From Streptomyces sp. NBC_00258 (GTDB lineage Bacteria; Actinomycetota; Actinomycetes; Streptomycetales; Streptomycetaceae), in contig NZ_CP108081.1 in the NCBI RefSeq assembly GCF_036182465.1, forward strand, positions 1,860,001 through 1,924,000: DNA of 64,000 nt, given 5' to 3'. The translations under genes were made by a program, and so were the position numbers. Positions 34,924 through 43,168 of the stretch are shown one piece after another. The notes under the pieces were generated by a model. The model searched no databases, had not been told where the DNA came from, and saw only the letters and a list, made by a program, of their open reading frames with translations. Within the stretch, counting starts at the first letter, position 1; the number at the start of each line of letters is the position of its first letter.

Positions 34924-36351
34924 GTGTCTGCCCCGGAAAGCTCGCCCGAAAGCGCCGCCGGGCCCACCGACGAAGAACGCTTCACCAGCCTCAGCACCCA
35001 GGCGGCGCGTCAGCTCGCCACCACCACCAAGTCCGAACCACAGATGCAGGCCATCACCTCGCGATGGCTGCTCAAGATGCTGCCGTGGGTGGACATCAAG
35101 GGCGGCACCTACCGGGTGAACCGGCGACTCCAGCTCCGCGTCGGCCGGGGCCGGGTGCAGTTCGAGCAGAACGGCGCGGACGACATCAAGGTCATCCCCC
35201 AGACGCTGACCGAACTGCCCGCCCTCCGTGGCTACTCCGACGCCGAGGCCCTCAAGGAGATCTCGTCCCGATTCCGGGTGCGGGAGGTGCGTGCCGGCCA
35301 GGTCATCTTCGACGCGGGGCAGCCCGTCACGGAGGCCTACCTCGTCGTCCACGGCCGGTTCACCCGTTACACCACCGGAAAGTACGGCGAGGAGGAGGTC
35401 ACCGGCGTCATCACGGACGGCGACGGAATGGGGGACGAGGCGATCGGCCAGGCCGACCCTCTGTGGCTCAGCTCGGTGCGGGCCGAGACCGCGGGCGTGG
35501 TCCTCGCCCTCAACTGGGACACCCTGAGGCAGTTCGTGGACCGCACCCCGTCCCTCGCCGCCCAGTTGGCCGCGTTCGCGGAGCAGCAGAGCAAACCCAT
35601 GAACCGCAAGGGCGAGGCCGATGTCCCCGTACAGGCGGGCCATGTGGGCGAGCCGGTCCTCGCCGGCGGTTTCGTCGACTACGACCTCGTCCCTCGCGAG
35701 TACGAGCTGTCCCTCACCCAGACCGTGCTGCGTGTCCACACCAGGGTCGCCGACCTCTACAACCATCCGATGGACCAGACCGAGCAGCAACTGCGCCTGA
35801 CCGTCGAGGAGATCCGCGAGCGCCAGGAGTGGGAGCTGGTCAACAACCGCGAGTTCGGCCTGCTGCACAACGTGGACTACGGCCAGCGCGTCAGTACGTA
35901 CTCCGGGGCGCCCACGCCCGACGATCTCGACGAGCTGCTGTCGATGCGCCGCAAGACCCGGCTGTTCCTGGCCCATCCGAAGGCGATCTCCGCCTTCTTC
36001 CGGCAGTGCAACCGGCGCGGCCTGGTGCCCGGCACGGTGAACGTCGAGGGCCACGAGGTGCCCTCCTGGCGGGGTGTTCCGTTCTTTCCCTGCGGCAAGA
36101 TCCCGATCAGTCCGCAGCACACCAGCAGCATCATCGCGCTGCGCACCGGAGAGAAGGACCAGGGAGTCGTCGGTCTGCACCAGACCGGCATTCCCGAGGA
36201 GTTCGAGCCCGGTCTGAACGTGCGGTTCATGGGCATCGACACCACCGCGATCATGAGCTATCTCGTCACCGCCTACTACTCGATGGCCATCCTCGTACCC
36301 GACGCCGCGGGGATCCTGGAGAACGTCCAGGTGGGGCGGACCGCGGAATGA
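34924..36351 (+). CDS. Family 2B encapsulin shell protein with cyclic-nucleotide-binding domain
   Basis: The 475-residue protein is a homologue of the Streptomyces EshA/EshB group. An HK97-like shell core is interrupted near residues 100-210 by a cNMP-binding domain (FRVREVRAGQVIFDAGQ, TEAYLVVHGRFTRYTTG, GDGMGDEAIG). The shell part resumes with VPREYELSLTQTVLRVHTRVADLYNHPMDQTEQQLRLTVEEI. Proteins of this group assemble into encapsulins loaded with 2-methylisoborneol synthase. The GTG at 34924 follows GGGAGGA. Its stop overlaps the cyclase start (ATGA), so the shell and presumed cargo are translationally coupled. Confidence 0.93.
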   Translation: MSAPESSPESAAGPTDEERFTSLSTQAARQLATTTKSEPQMQAITSRWLLKMLPWVDIKGGTYRVNRRLQLRVGRGRVQFEQNGADDIKVIPQTLTELPALRGYSDAEALKEISSRFRVREVRAGQVIFDAGQPVTEAYLVVHGRFTRYTTGKYGEEEVTGVITDGDGMGDEAIGQADPLWLSSVRAETAGVVLALNWDTLRQFVDRTPSLAAQLAAFAEQQSKPMNRKGEADVPVQAGHVGEPVLAGGFVDYDLVPREYELSLTQTVLRVHTRVADLYNHPMDQTEQQLRLTVEEIRERQEWELVNNREFGLLHNVDYGQRVSTYSGAPTPDDLDELLSMRRKTRLFLAHPKAISAFFRQCNRRGLVPGTVNVEGHEVPSWRGVPFFPCGKIPISPQHTSSIIALRTGEKDQGVVGLHQTGIPEEFEPGLNVRFMGIDTTAIMSYLVTAYYSMAILVPDAAGILENVQVGRTAE

Positions 36352-37400
36352 GCGCACCGTCGGCTTCCGGTTCGCCGTCGCGGCTGCCCGGTCCGCCGAG
36401 CCTCGCCCGCCCGCCCCGGCGGGGCGGGGCGATCCCCGGGCTGCGGTACCGGCCCGTCGCCCCCGCCGACCCGGCCAAGTCCGCCGAGGTCGACCGAAGG
36501 CTGGAGGAGTGGGCGCATGGGCTGGACCTGTTCCCGGCGGCGTGGACGGGGGACTTCTCGGGGTTCCAGTTCGGCCGGGCGGTCGTCCTGCAGCATCCCG
36601 GCGCGGCCGACCTCGAACGCCTCACCTCGGCAGGCAAGTTGCTGCTCGCCGAGAACCTCGTCGACAACCTCTACTGCGAAGAGGACGAGGGCAAGGGCGG
36701 CTCACCACGCGGGCTGGGCGGCCGGCTGATCATGGCCCAGGCGGCACTCGATCCCTACCACGGCACTCCCGAGCTGGAGGAGGAGTGGCGTCGCGGCGTA
36801 CGGGCCGACGGGCCGCTGCGCTCGTACAACTTCGCGCTGCGGGACTACGCCGTCTTCGCCACCCCCAGTCAGACCGACAGGTTCGTGCACGACATCGCCC
36901 GGCTGCACCTGGGCTACCTCGCCGAGGCCGCCTGGTCGGAGACCCGGTACGTGCCGAAGGTGTGGGAGTACCTGGTGATGCGGCAGTTCAACAACTTCCG
37001 GCCCTGTCTGTCGATCGTCGACGCCGTGGACGGCTACGAACTGCCCGAGGCCGTGTACGCGCGGCCCGAGATCCAGCGGATCACCGCTCTCGCGTGCAAC
37101 GCCACCACGATCGTCAACGACCTGTACTCCTTCACCAAGGAGCTGGCCGGCGATCCGACCCACCTGAATCTGCCCCAGGTCATCGCCGCGAACGAACGGC
37201 GCGGGCTGAAGGCCGCCTATCTCAAGGCGGTCGAGATCCACAACAGGATCATGGCTGCGTTCGAGGAGGAGTCCGCGCTCCTGTCCGCCACCTCACCCCT
37301 GGTCGAGCGCTACGCACAGGGACTGTCCGACTGGGTGGCCGGCAACCACGAGTGGCACGCCACCAACACCCACCGCTACCACTTGCCCAACTACTGGTGA
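36348..37400 (+). CDS. 2-methylisoborneol-synthase-like terpene cyclase (presumed encapsulin cargo)
   Basis: The 350-residue class I cyclase would turn 2-methyl-GPP into 2-methylisoborneol or a related C11 terpene. The NSE metal triad is intact (NDLYSFTKE, residues 257-265), and the pocket segment is MRQFNNFRPC. The first acidic motif reads DNLYCEEDEG from residue 106, where the usual enzyme has two adjacent Asp residues. The N-terminal ~45 residues are Pro/Gly/Arg-rich (SRLPGPPSLARPPRRGGA) and disordered, as expected of an encapsulin-loading tail, but shorter than in S. coelicolor. It is coupled to the shell gene by ATGA. Confidence 0.9.
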   Translation: MSAPSASGSPSRLPGPPSLARPPRRGGAIPGLRYRPVAPADPAKSAEVDRRLEEWAHGLDLFPAAWTGDFSGFQFGRAVVLQHPGAADLERLTSAGKLLLAENLVDNLYCEEDEGKGGSPRGLGGRLIMAQAALDPYHGTPELEEEWRRGVRADGPLRSYNFALRDYAVFATPSQTDRFVHDIARLHLGYLAEAAWSETRYVPKVWEYLVMRQFNNFRPCLSIVDAVDGYELPEAVYARPEIQRITALACNATTIVNDLYSFTKELAGDPTHLNLPQVIAANERRGLKAAYLKAVEIHNRIMAAFEEESALLSATSPLVERYAQGLSDWVAGNHEWHATNTHRYHLPNYW

Positions 37401-37450
37401 AGCGCGCGGAACTGACACATCGTCACACGCACCATCACGAGGAGTCACCG

Positions 37451-38329
37451 TTGACCACCGCCCCCCACGCACGCACCACGACAGCTCCGGTGCCGACCCA
37501 GTCCACGTACCAGAGCCGCGTCGCGGACTACTGGAACGCCGAGGAGAACCCGGTCAACCTCGAACTCGGCAGGCTCGACGACCTCTACCACCATCACTAC
37601 GGCATCGGCGCCGCCGACCGGTCCGTGCTCGACGAGACCGAACCGGACCTGCGCCGGGAGCGGCTCACCGCCGAACTGCACCGTCTGGAGCAGGAACAGG
37701 CCGTGCTCCTCTCCACCCACCTCGGCCCCCTCTCCCCCACCGACCACGTCTTCGACGCCGGCTGCGGACGCGGCGGCGGCAGCGTCGTGGCGAACCTGCG
37801 GTACGACTGCCACGCCGACGGAGTCACCATCTCCGCCAAGCAGGCCGAGTTCGCCAACGCACAGGCCCGCAAGCGGGGCATCGACGACAAGGTCGCCTAT
37901 CACCATCGGAACATGCTGGACACCGGCTTCCGGTCGGGCGCGTACGCGGCGTCCTGGAACAACGAGTCCACCATGTACGTGGAACTGGACCTGCTGTTCG
38001 CCGAGCACGCCAGGCTGCTGCGCCGCGGCGGACGCTACGTGACCATCACCGGCTGCTACAACGACGCCTACGGACGTGCCTCCCGTGAGGTGTCCCTCAT
38101 CAACGCCCACTACATCTGCGACATCCACCCACGGTCGGAGTACTTCCGCGCGATGGCGCGGAACCGGCTGGTGCCCGTCCACGTACAGGACCTGACCGCC
38201 GACACCCTCCCCTACTGGGAACTCCGCAAGCAGGCCGACCACTTGGTCACGGGTATCGAGGACACGTTCCTGACCGCGTACAAGAACGGCAGCTTCCAGT
38301 ACCTGCTGATCGCGGCCGACCGCGTCTGA
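37451..38329 (+). CDS. Geranyl diphosphate 2-C-methyltransferase
   Basis: The 292-residue SAM enzyme methylates GPP at C2 to supply the cyclase encoded just upstream. The SAM motif is VFDAGCGRGGGSVVANL, and the family segments YHHHYGIG near the N-terminus and ASWNNESTMYVELDLLFAEHARLLRRGGRYV are present. The start is TTG at 37451, six bases after GAGGAG. The alternatives lie inside conserved sequence. It is the third gene of the operon, 50 bases after the cyclase, and a strong terminator follows. Confidence 0.94.
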   Translation: MTTAPHARTTTAPVPTQSTYQSRVADYWNAEENPVNLELGRLDDLYHHHYGIGAADRSVLDETEPDLRRERLTAELHRLEQEQAVLLSTHLGPLSPTDHVFDAGCGRGGGSVVANLRYDCHADGVTISAKQAEFANAQARKRGIDDKVAYHHRNMLDTGFRSGAYAASWNNESTMYVELDLLFAEHARLLRRGGRYVTITGCYNDAYGRASREVSLINAHYICDIHPRSEYFRAMARNRLVPVHVQDLTADTLPYWELRKQADHLVTGIEDTFLTAYKNGSFQYLLIAADRV

Positions 38330-38367
38330 CGTATCCCCGAGGTACCACCGACGTACCACCGAGGAGT

Positions 38368-38402
38368 CGGCGCAGACCGGTCACCAGGACCGGTCTGCGC
38401 CG
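38368..38402 (+). terminator. Terminator of the encapsulin/2-MIB operon
   Basis: A perfect 15-bp stem (CGGCGCAGACCGGTC and GACCGGTCTGCGCCG) with loop ACCAG begins 39 bases after the methyltransferase stop. It lies between convergent genes and can serve both strands. Confidence 0.88.
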
Positions 38403-38461
38403 TGCCGTTGCCTGTGTCAGGACAACTGGGCTGTCAGGTTCGCGTACTCCGTCGGCTGCTC

Positions 38462-40108
38462 CTACACGCGAACAGCCTCAACGGGGAGGGTCAGCGACAG
38501 GTGTGGCCATGTGTGGATGTCGCGTTGCATCTGACGGTCGTGGGTGGCCAGGACGATGGCCGCCTCGGTGGTGTGGAGAGCGTCGGTCAGTTCGTCGACC
38601 AGGGCGATGGACAGGTGGTTGGTGGGCTCGTCCAGCAGCAGGACGTGCGGGCGGGCGGCGAGGGCCAGGGCGAGGTCGAGTCGACGCTGCTGTCCCATGG
38701 ACAGCTCGGCCACGGCCTTGTTGGCGTCACGTGAGCTGAGCAGGCCCAGCGCGCCGAGCCCTGTCACCTCGCCGTCCTTGAGGACACCGGCGCTGACCAG
38801 TCGCGCGGTGTGTTGGTGGTAGAGGTCATGGGCCCGTCGGTACGTGGCTCGCGGTGACTCCTGTCCGAGCAGGTGCAGACGCAGCTTGCGCGAGCGGTGC
38901 AACCTGCCTGTGGTGGGGGCGAGTTGACCGGCCAGGACGGACAGGAGTGTGGACTTGCCCGCCCCGTTCGGCCCGGTGACCGCCAGTCGGTCGCCGGATG
39001 TCAGCGACAGGCCGGTCGGCCGGTGCAGCCGCCCGTCGACAGTCACCTCCTCCGCGCGCAGCAGGACGACACCCGGCCGGGCGGGCAGGTCGGGCAGGTG
39101 GAATCGCTGGGGCGGGACGGGGGCGGTGACCTTGTGCTGCTCCAGGTCCTCCTGGCGTCGGTGGACTGAGCGGACCAACGCACCGGCGCGGGTGGCTCGC
39201 TGGTGCTTGTCGGTGCCCTTGTCCGGGCGCCAGCCGGTGCTCAGGCGGTTCTGCGAATCGGACAGGGCCTGCTTGAGGCGGGTGAGTTCGGCCTGTTGCA
39301 GCTCGTACTCCGCCTCCCACCGGGCCAGTTCGGCCTCGCGGCCTTCGCGGTAGCCGGTGTACCCGCCGCCGTAGACGCGCGGGCAGCCGTCACGGGTGGG
39401 ATCGAGGTCGAGGATCGTGGTGGCAACGTCCGACAGGAGCGCTCGATCGTGGCTGACCACGACGACACCGCCGGAGTGGGCGCGCAGCCTGGCGGTGAGG
39501 TACTCAAGACCCGCGAGGTCGAGGTGGTTGGTCGGCTCGTCAAGGAGCAGGAGGTCGTACTCGGCCCCCAGCAGACAGGCCAGCCGGATCCGGTAGCGCT
39601 GTCCGACGGAGAGGGTGGCGAGGAGACGGGTGCGGTCGCTGACGGCGCCGAGCCCCGCGAGGGCGACATCGACCCGGCGGTCGGCGTCCCAGGCATCCAG
39701 GGCCTGTGCCGCTTCCAGGGCGTCGGCGTAGTCCTGTTCGGCGCCGGGCCGCTCCTCGGCGAGGGCCGTCGCTGCGGCGTCCAGTTGCCGGACAGCGGCC
39801 CGAGCGTCGGCGAGGTGCTCGTCGACGATGTCGCCGACCGTCCGCTCGTCCTCGGCCGGCATCTCCTGCTCGGCCAGGGCCAGCGTGCCGACACGGTGCA
39901 CGGTCCCCTCGTCGGGTGCCAGGGTGCCGGCGAGTACGTGCAGCAGGGTCGACTTGCCGCGTCCGTTCTCGCCGACGACGCCCCAGCGCGAACGCGGGGC
40001 GACCTTCATGTCGACCTGGTGCAGGACTGTGCGGCCACCGCGGTCGACGCGGACGTCCACGCAGGTCAGCTGGGCCCGATCGCGGGCAGGCAGGTTGAGA
40101 CTGGTCAC
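38462..40108 (-). CDS. ABC-F family ATPase (ribosome-protection type)
   Basis: The 548-residue protein has two ABC domains and no membrane segments. The Walker A motifs are GVVGENGRGKSTLLHVL and VTGPNGAGKSTLLSVL. The signatures are LSVGQRYRIRLA and LSMGQQRRLDLA, and the Walker B motifs are LLLDEPTNHLDLAG and LLLDEPTNHLSIAL. A charged linker (ELQQAELTRLKQALSDSQN) separates the domains. ABC-F proteins dislodge antibiotics or rescue stalled ribosomes. The start is GTG at 40108 after GGAGGAAG. A short leader peptide gene and hairpin upstream suggest antibiotic-induced attenuation control. Confidence 0.93.
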   Translation of the reverse strand: MTSLNLPARDRAQLTCVDVRVDRGGRTVLHQVDMKVAPRSRWGVVGENGRGKSTLLHVLAGTLAPDEGTVHRVGTLALAEQEMPAEDERTVGDIVDEHLADARAAVRQLDAAATALAEERPGAEQDYADALEAAQALDAWDADRRVDVALAGLGAVSDRTRLLATLSVGQRYRIRLACLLGAEYDLLLLDEPTNHLDLAGLEYLTARLRAHSGGVVVVSHDRALLSDVATTILDLDPTRDGCPRVYGGGYTGYREGREAELARWEAEYELQQAELTRLKQALSDSQNRLSTGWRPDKGTDKHQRATRAGALVRSVHRRQEDLEQHKVTAPVPPQRFHLPDLPARPGVVLLRAEEVTVDGRLHRPTGLSLTSGDRLAVTGPNGAGKSTLLSVLAGQLAPTTGRLHRSRKLRLHLLGQESPRATYRRAHDLYHQHTARLVSAGVLKDGEVTGLGALGLLSSRDANKAVAELSMGQQRRLDLALALAARPHVLLLDEPTNHLSIALVDELTDALHTTEAAIVLATHDRQMQRDIHTWPHLSLTLPVEAVRV

Positions 40109-40221
40109 GTTGTTCTTCCTCCGGAAGGAGGCACACGTCACCCCTGGGTACGAGGGGTGGGAGCGAGCCTTGTCTGACGGACGGCCAGGCCCGGAACGGG
40201 GCGGGCCGCAGGCGACATCAC

Positions 40222-40262
40222 GGCTCCCGGCGCCTCACAACTGTGGTGTGAGGCGCGGAGCC
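40222..40262 (-). terminator. Attenuator hairpin in the ABC-F leader
   Basis: On the minus strand GGCTCC-GCGCCTCACA, loop CCACAGT, and TGTGAGGCGC-CG-GGAGCC form a 16-bp hairpin with one small bulge. It begins 10 bases after the leader peptide stop and ends 113 bases before the ABC-F start. It is well placed to end transcription unless ribosomes pause in the leader. Confidence 0.7.
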
Positions 40263-40272
40263 TGGGGCCCGG

Positions 40273-40296
40273 TCAGAGGTAGAGAACGTAACTCAT
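40273..40296 (-). CDS. Leader peptide MSYVLYL upstream of the ABC-F gene
   Basis: An ATG at 40296 opens an eight-codon frame encoding MSYVLYL and ending in TGA. Short hydrophobic leader peptides of this kind precede many inducible antibiotic-resistance genes, where drug-stalled ribosomes change downstream folding. The hairpin at 40222-40262 follows immediately. No clear ribosome site precedes it, so the message may be nearly leaderless. An overlapping frame starting at 40300 would give a longer peptide and is less likely. Confidence 0.6.
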   Translation of the reverse strand: MSYVLYL

Positions 40297-40441
40297 GCAT
40301 TCACGCTAACAACCCGCTGCACGTATCGCGACGGGTTTTCGCGCACGATGATCGGCTGCACCGTGGGGCGGGTCCGGCCGCCGGGCGGGAGCGGTCCTGC
40401 CCCCGGAGCCGGCCCAGGTGACGTCGGTCGGGCGAGGTCGG

Positions 40442-41473
40442 TCAGGCGGGCTCGGCCGTCGTGCCGCGTATGACGAGGTGCGGGGGAAGCACGACCTCGC
40501 GGGGCTCGGTGCGGCCATGGTCGAGGCGTTCGACGGCGGCGGCGACCGCGTGCCTCGCCTGCTCCTCGGCGTTCTGGCTGACGGTGGTCAGGTTGAAGCA
40601 GCTCAGCCGGGAGAGCGTGTCGTCGTCGTAGCCGGCCACGGACACCTGCCCGGGGACGGCGACGCCGGCTCGGGCCAGGGCTGCCAGGACACCGATGGCG
40701 GACTGGTCGTTGTAGGTGACGACAGCGGTGGGCAGGGCGTCGCCGTCGAGGAGCTTGCGGGCCGCGCGCTCGCCCGCCGCCTCCGTGTGGTCACCGTGCA
40801 GGACCCGGATGTGCGCGTCCAGGCCGTGGTGGCGCATGGCGGTGCGGTAGCCGCGGCGCCGGTCGGTGGCGATGACGCCCTTGCCGCCGTCGACGTACGT
40901 GATCGCACGGTGGCCGAGGCCCACCAGATGGTCCACGATCTGGCCCACTCCGTCGTCGTCCGCCGTGCGTACGACGTCCAGGGCGGCGTCGGCGATCCGG
41001 CGGCCGACGGCGATGACGGGGGACTTGCGGTCAAGGGCTGCGAGGGTGTCGGCGGGGACGGTCGGGCCGAGGAGGATCATGGCTTCGCTGCGGAAGGCCA
41101 GCAGCGTCTCGACGGCGGTGTGCTCGTCGCGGGTGCGGGTCTGGGTGCTGAGGACGAGGTCGTAGCCGACCGCCTCGGCTGCCGTGTGCAGGTGCTCGAC
41201 CAGTTCGGCGTGGAAGGGGCGGTGGACGTCGACCATGACGCCGAGCAGCCGGGTGCGTCTGCTGGCCAGCAGGCTCGCGGTGCGGTCCACCTGATAGCCG
41301 AGGTCGGCGGCGGCCTTCAAGACCCGCTGACGGGTCCGCTCGCTGGGGCCGGACACACCGCGCAGGACGAGGGACACCGACGCCGTCGAAAGCCCCACCC
41401 TGGCGGCCACGTCCTCCAGCCGGGGACGCTTGCCCGTGCCGTTCCGGTCACGCGCGGAATCGACGTCATCCAC
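40442..41473 (-). CDS. LacI family repressor of the inositol regulon (inferred)
   Basis: The 343-residue protein has a LacI headpiece (PRLEDVAARVGLSTASVSLVLRGVSGPSERTRQRVLKAAADLGYQVDR) and a periplasmic-binding-protein-like effector domain (LLGVMVDVHRPFHAELVEHL, VTYNDQSAIGVLAALARAG, VSVAGYDDDTLSRL). The GTG at 41473 follows AGGGAGG and is preferred over a TTG at 41491. It is divergent from the transporter operon. The perfect palindrome TTAAAGCGCTTTAA, typical of LacI-family operators, lies in front of that operon and again before iolC. It is therefore the likely repressor of both. Confidence 0.92.
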   Translation of the reverse strand: MDDVDSARDRNGTGKRPRLEDVAARVGLSTASVSLVLRGVSGPSERTRQRVLKAAADLGYQVDRTASLLASRRTRLLGVMVDVHRPFHAELVEHLHTAAEAVGYDLVLSTQTRTRDEHTAVETLLAFRSEAMILLGPTVPADTLAALDRKSPVIAVGRRIADAALDVVRTADDDGVGQIVDHLVGLGHRAITYVDGGKGVIATDRRRGYRTAMRHHGLDAHIRVLHGDHTEAAGERAARKLLDGDALPTAVVTYNDQSAIGVLAALARAGVAVPGQVSVAGYDDDTLSRLSCFNLTTVSQNAEEQARHAVAAAVERLDHGRTEPREVVLPPHLVIRGTTAEPA

Positions 41474-41509
41474 TGATACCTCCCTGAGCAATCTCCCCGC
41501 GCAACACCC

Positions 41510-41560
41510 TTGACACGCTCACGAAACGAGCCGATAGTACCAGGACTTAAAGCGCTTTAA
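41510..41560 (+). promoter_or_regulatory. Transporter-operon promoter with LacI-type operator
   Basis: TTGACA (41510-41515) and GATAGT (41533-41538) are separated by 17 bases. The perfect 14-bp palindrome TTAAAGCGCTTTAA occupies 41547-41560, just past the expected transcription start, an effective position for repression. An identical palindrome lies at 46453-46466. Confidence 0.8.
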
Positions 41561-41666
41561 ATTGTCCTGTTGTTCCAACGTAGTCAGCTCGGGAGCGCGG
41601 CACCCCACGGATCGCGCTCTCCGACTCCCCTGCCACAGCGCCTCGCGTGCCGGAGAGGAGCCTCAG

Positions 41667-41926
41667 TGAGGAAGCAGTCGATCGGAATCGGTGTCATCGA
41701 CGCCGGCATGGCCGACCGCACTCGCCCGGGCGGCTACCGAACGGCCCCGGCCGTGCATGACACCGGGGTGCCCGAGAAACGCCCGGCCGCCGTCGACGCC
41801 CACAAGGCGCTCGGCCGCGGCACGGTCAGCCGCCACGGCTCCCCGCATGCCGGTACCGGGCGCGGCAACGCCTTACGAACCACGTTTCCGAAGCCTCCGC
41901 ACGCTCTCCACCCGACAGGGCCGTGA
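41667..41926 (+). pseudogene. Decayed Gfo/Idh/MocA-type dehydrogenase remnant
   Basis: A GTG with a good GGAGAGGAG site opens a frame whose start, SIGIGVIDAGMADRTRPGGY, is a corrupted form of the family dinucleotide loop (GVIGAGMAGRTHAGGY). GVPEKRPAAVDAHKALGRGT then corresponds to VPxVRLAAVADAxEALARDT. Two Gly-to-Asp changes destroy the NAD loop and the rest is lost. Intact relatives have ~390 residues, while only ~480 bases remain before the next gene. The intact gene at 52786 has the same N-terminal pattern. It was probably the first gene of this operon. Confidence 0.6.
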
Positions 41927-42148
41927 AGGTCGAGTCCGGGGACCTCCAGGTCGACCGGATCGAGGGACTGAGTCCGGAAGCCGTCGGACCTCAGGCACCA
42001 CCACGCGCCTCCGAGACCCGCCGAACCGGGTTCAGCCCGCTCTCCCCTCTCAACCGCGACCCTGACCGAGGCGCTCGCGACTACCCCGGCCCAACCAGTT
42101 GCCGCGGCTCCACCTTCCCTCCCAGATGCACAGTGAGGTGCACGTAGC

Positions 42149-43168
42149 ATGAACCGCACATCCCTTCCCCGCTCCCGCAGAATCGTCCCCGCAGTGGCTG
42201 TGGCCGCCGCGGCCGCTCTGGTCCTCGCCGGCTGTTCCAGTGACTCCGGTGGCAAGAAGGCCGAGGAGGACTCGGGCGACGCGGCTGTCGGCAAGGCCGA
42301 CACTCCCCGCATGACCATCGCGATGGTCACCCACGCGCCTCCCGGGGACACCTTCTGGGACATCATCCGCAAGGGCGCCCAGGCCGCCGCGGCCAAGGAC
42401 AACGTCAAGCTCATCTACTCCAACAACGAGAACGCGTCGACGCAGGCCAGCCTCGTCCAGAACGCGATCGACCAGAAGGTCGACGGCATCGCGGTCACCC
42501 TGGCCAAGCCCGACGCCATGAAGGACGTCATCGCCAAGGCCCGCAAGGCGGGCATCCCGGTCGTCGGCCTCAACTCCGGCATGGATCAGTGGAAGGACCA
42601 GGGACTCCTGGAGTTCTTCGGCCAGGACGAGCTGGTCGCCGGTGAGGCCTTCGGCGAGAAGCTCAACGAGACCGGCGCCAAGAACAACGTCTGCGTCATC
42701 CAGGTCCAGGGCCACGTCGGCCTGGAGCAACGGTGTGCCGGTGTGAAGAAGACGTTCAAGGGCAAGACCACGAACCTGTACGTGAACGGCACGAACATGC
42801 CGTCCGTGAAGTCGACGATCAGCGCCAAGCTCAAGCAGGACACATCGATCGACACCGTGGTCACACTCGGCGCCCCGTTCGCGCTGACCGCCGTCCAGTC
42901 GGTGTCCGAATCCGGCAGCAAGGCCAAGGTGGCGACCTTCGACCTGAACAAGGAGATGGTCAGCGCCATCAAGAGCGGTGACGTCGAGTTCGCCGTCGAC
43001 CAGCAGCCGTATCTGCAGGGTTACCTGTCCGTCGACTCGCTGTGGCTGTACAAGACCAACGGCAACTTCAGTGGCGGTGGCCAGGAGCCGGTGCTCACCG
43101 GCCCGGCGTTCGTCGACAAGTCCAACGTCGAAGCCATCGCGAAGTTCGCTGAGAAGGGCACTCGGTGA
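42149..43168 (+). CDS. Sugar ABC transporter substrate-binding lipoprotein (CUT2 type)
   Basis: The 339-residue precursor has a lipoprotein signal (VPAVAVAAAAALVLAGCSS, lipobox LAGC). A RbsB-like type I periplasmic-binding fold follows: MTIAMVTHAPPGDTFWDIIRKGAQAAA, IDQKVDGIAVTLAKPDAMKD, VVGLNSGMDQW, VDQQPYLQGYLSVDSLWLY. Its operon with IolH-type and iol genes points to myo-inositol or a related polyol as ligand. The ATG at 42149 follows GAGGTG. Its stop overlaps the permease start (GTGA). Confidence 0.92.
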   Translation: MNRTSLPRSRRIVPAVAVAAAAALVLAGCSSDSGGKKAEEDSGDAAVGKADTPRMTIAMVTHAPPGDTFWDIIRKGAQAAAAKDNVKLIYSNNENASTQASLVQNAIDQKVDGIAVTLAKPDAMKDVIAKARKAGIPVVGLNSGMDQWKDQGLLEFFGQDELVAGEAFGEKLNETGAKNNVCVIQVQGHVGLEQRCAGVKKTFKGKTTNLYVNGTNMPSVKSTISAKLKQDTSIDTVVTLGAPFALTAVQSVSESGSKAKVATFDLNKEMVSAIKSGDVEFAVDQQPYLQGYLSVDSLWLYKTNGNFSGGGQEPVLTGPAFVDKSNVEAIAKFAEKGTR

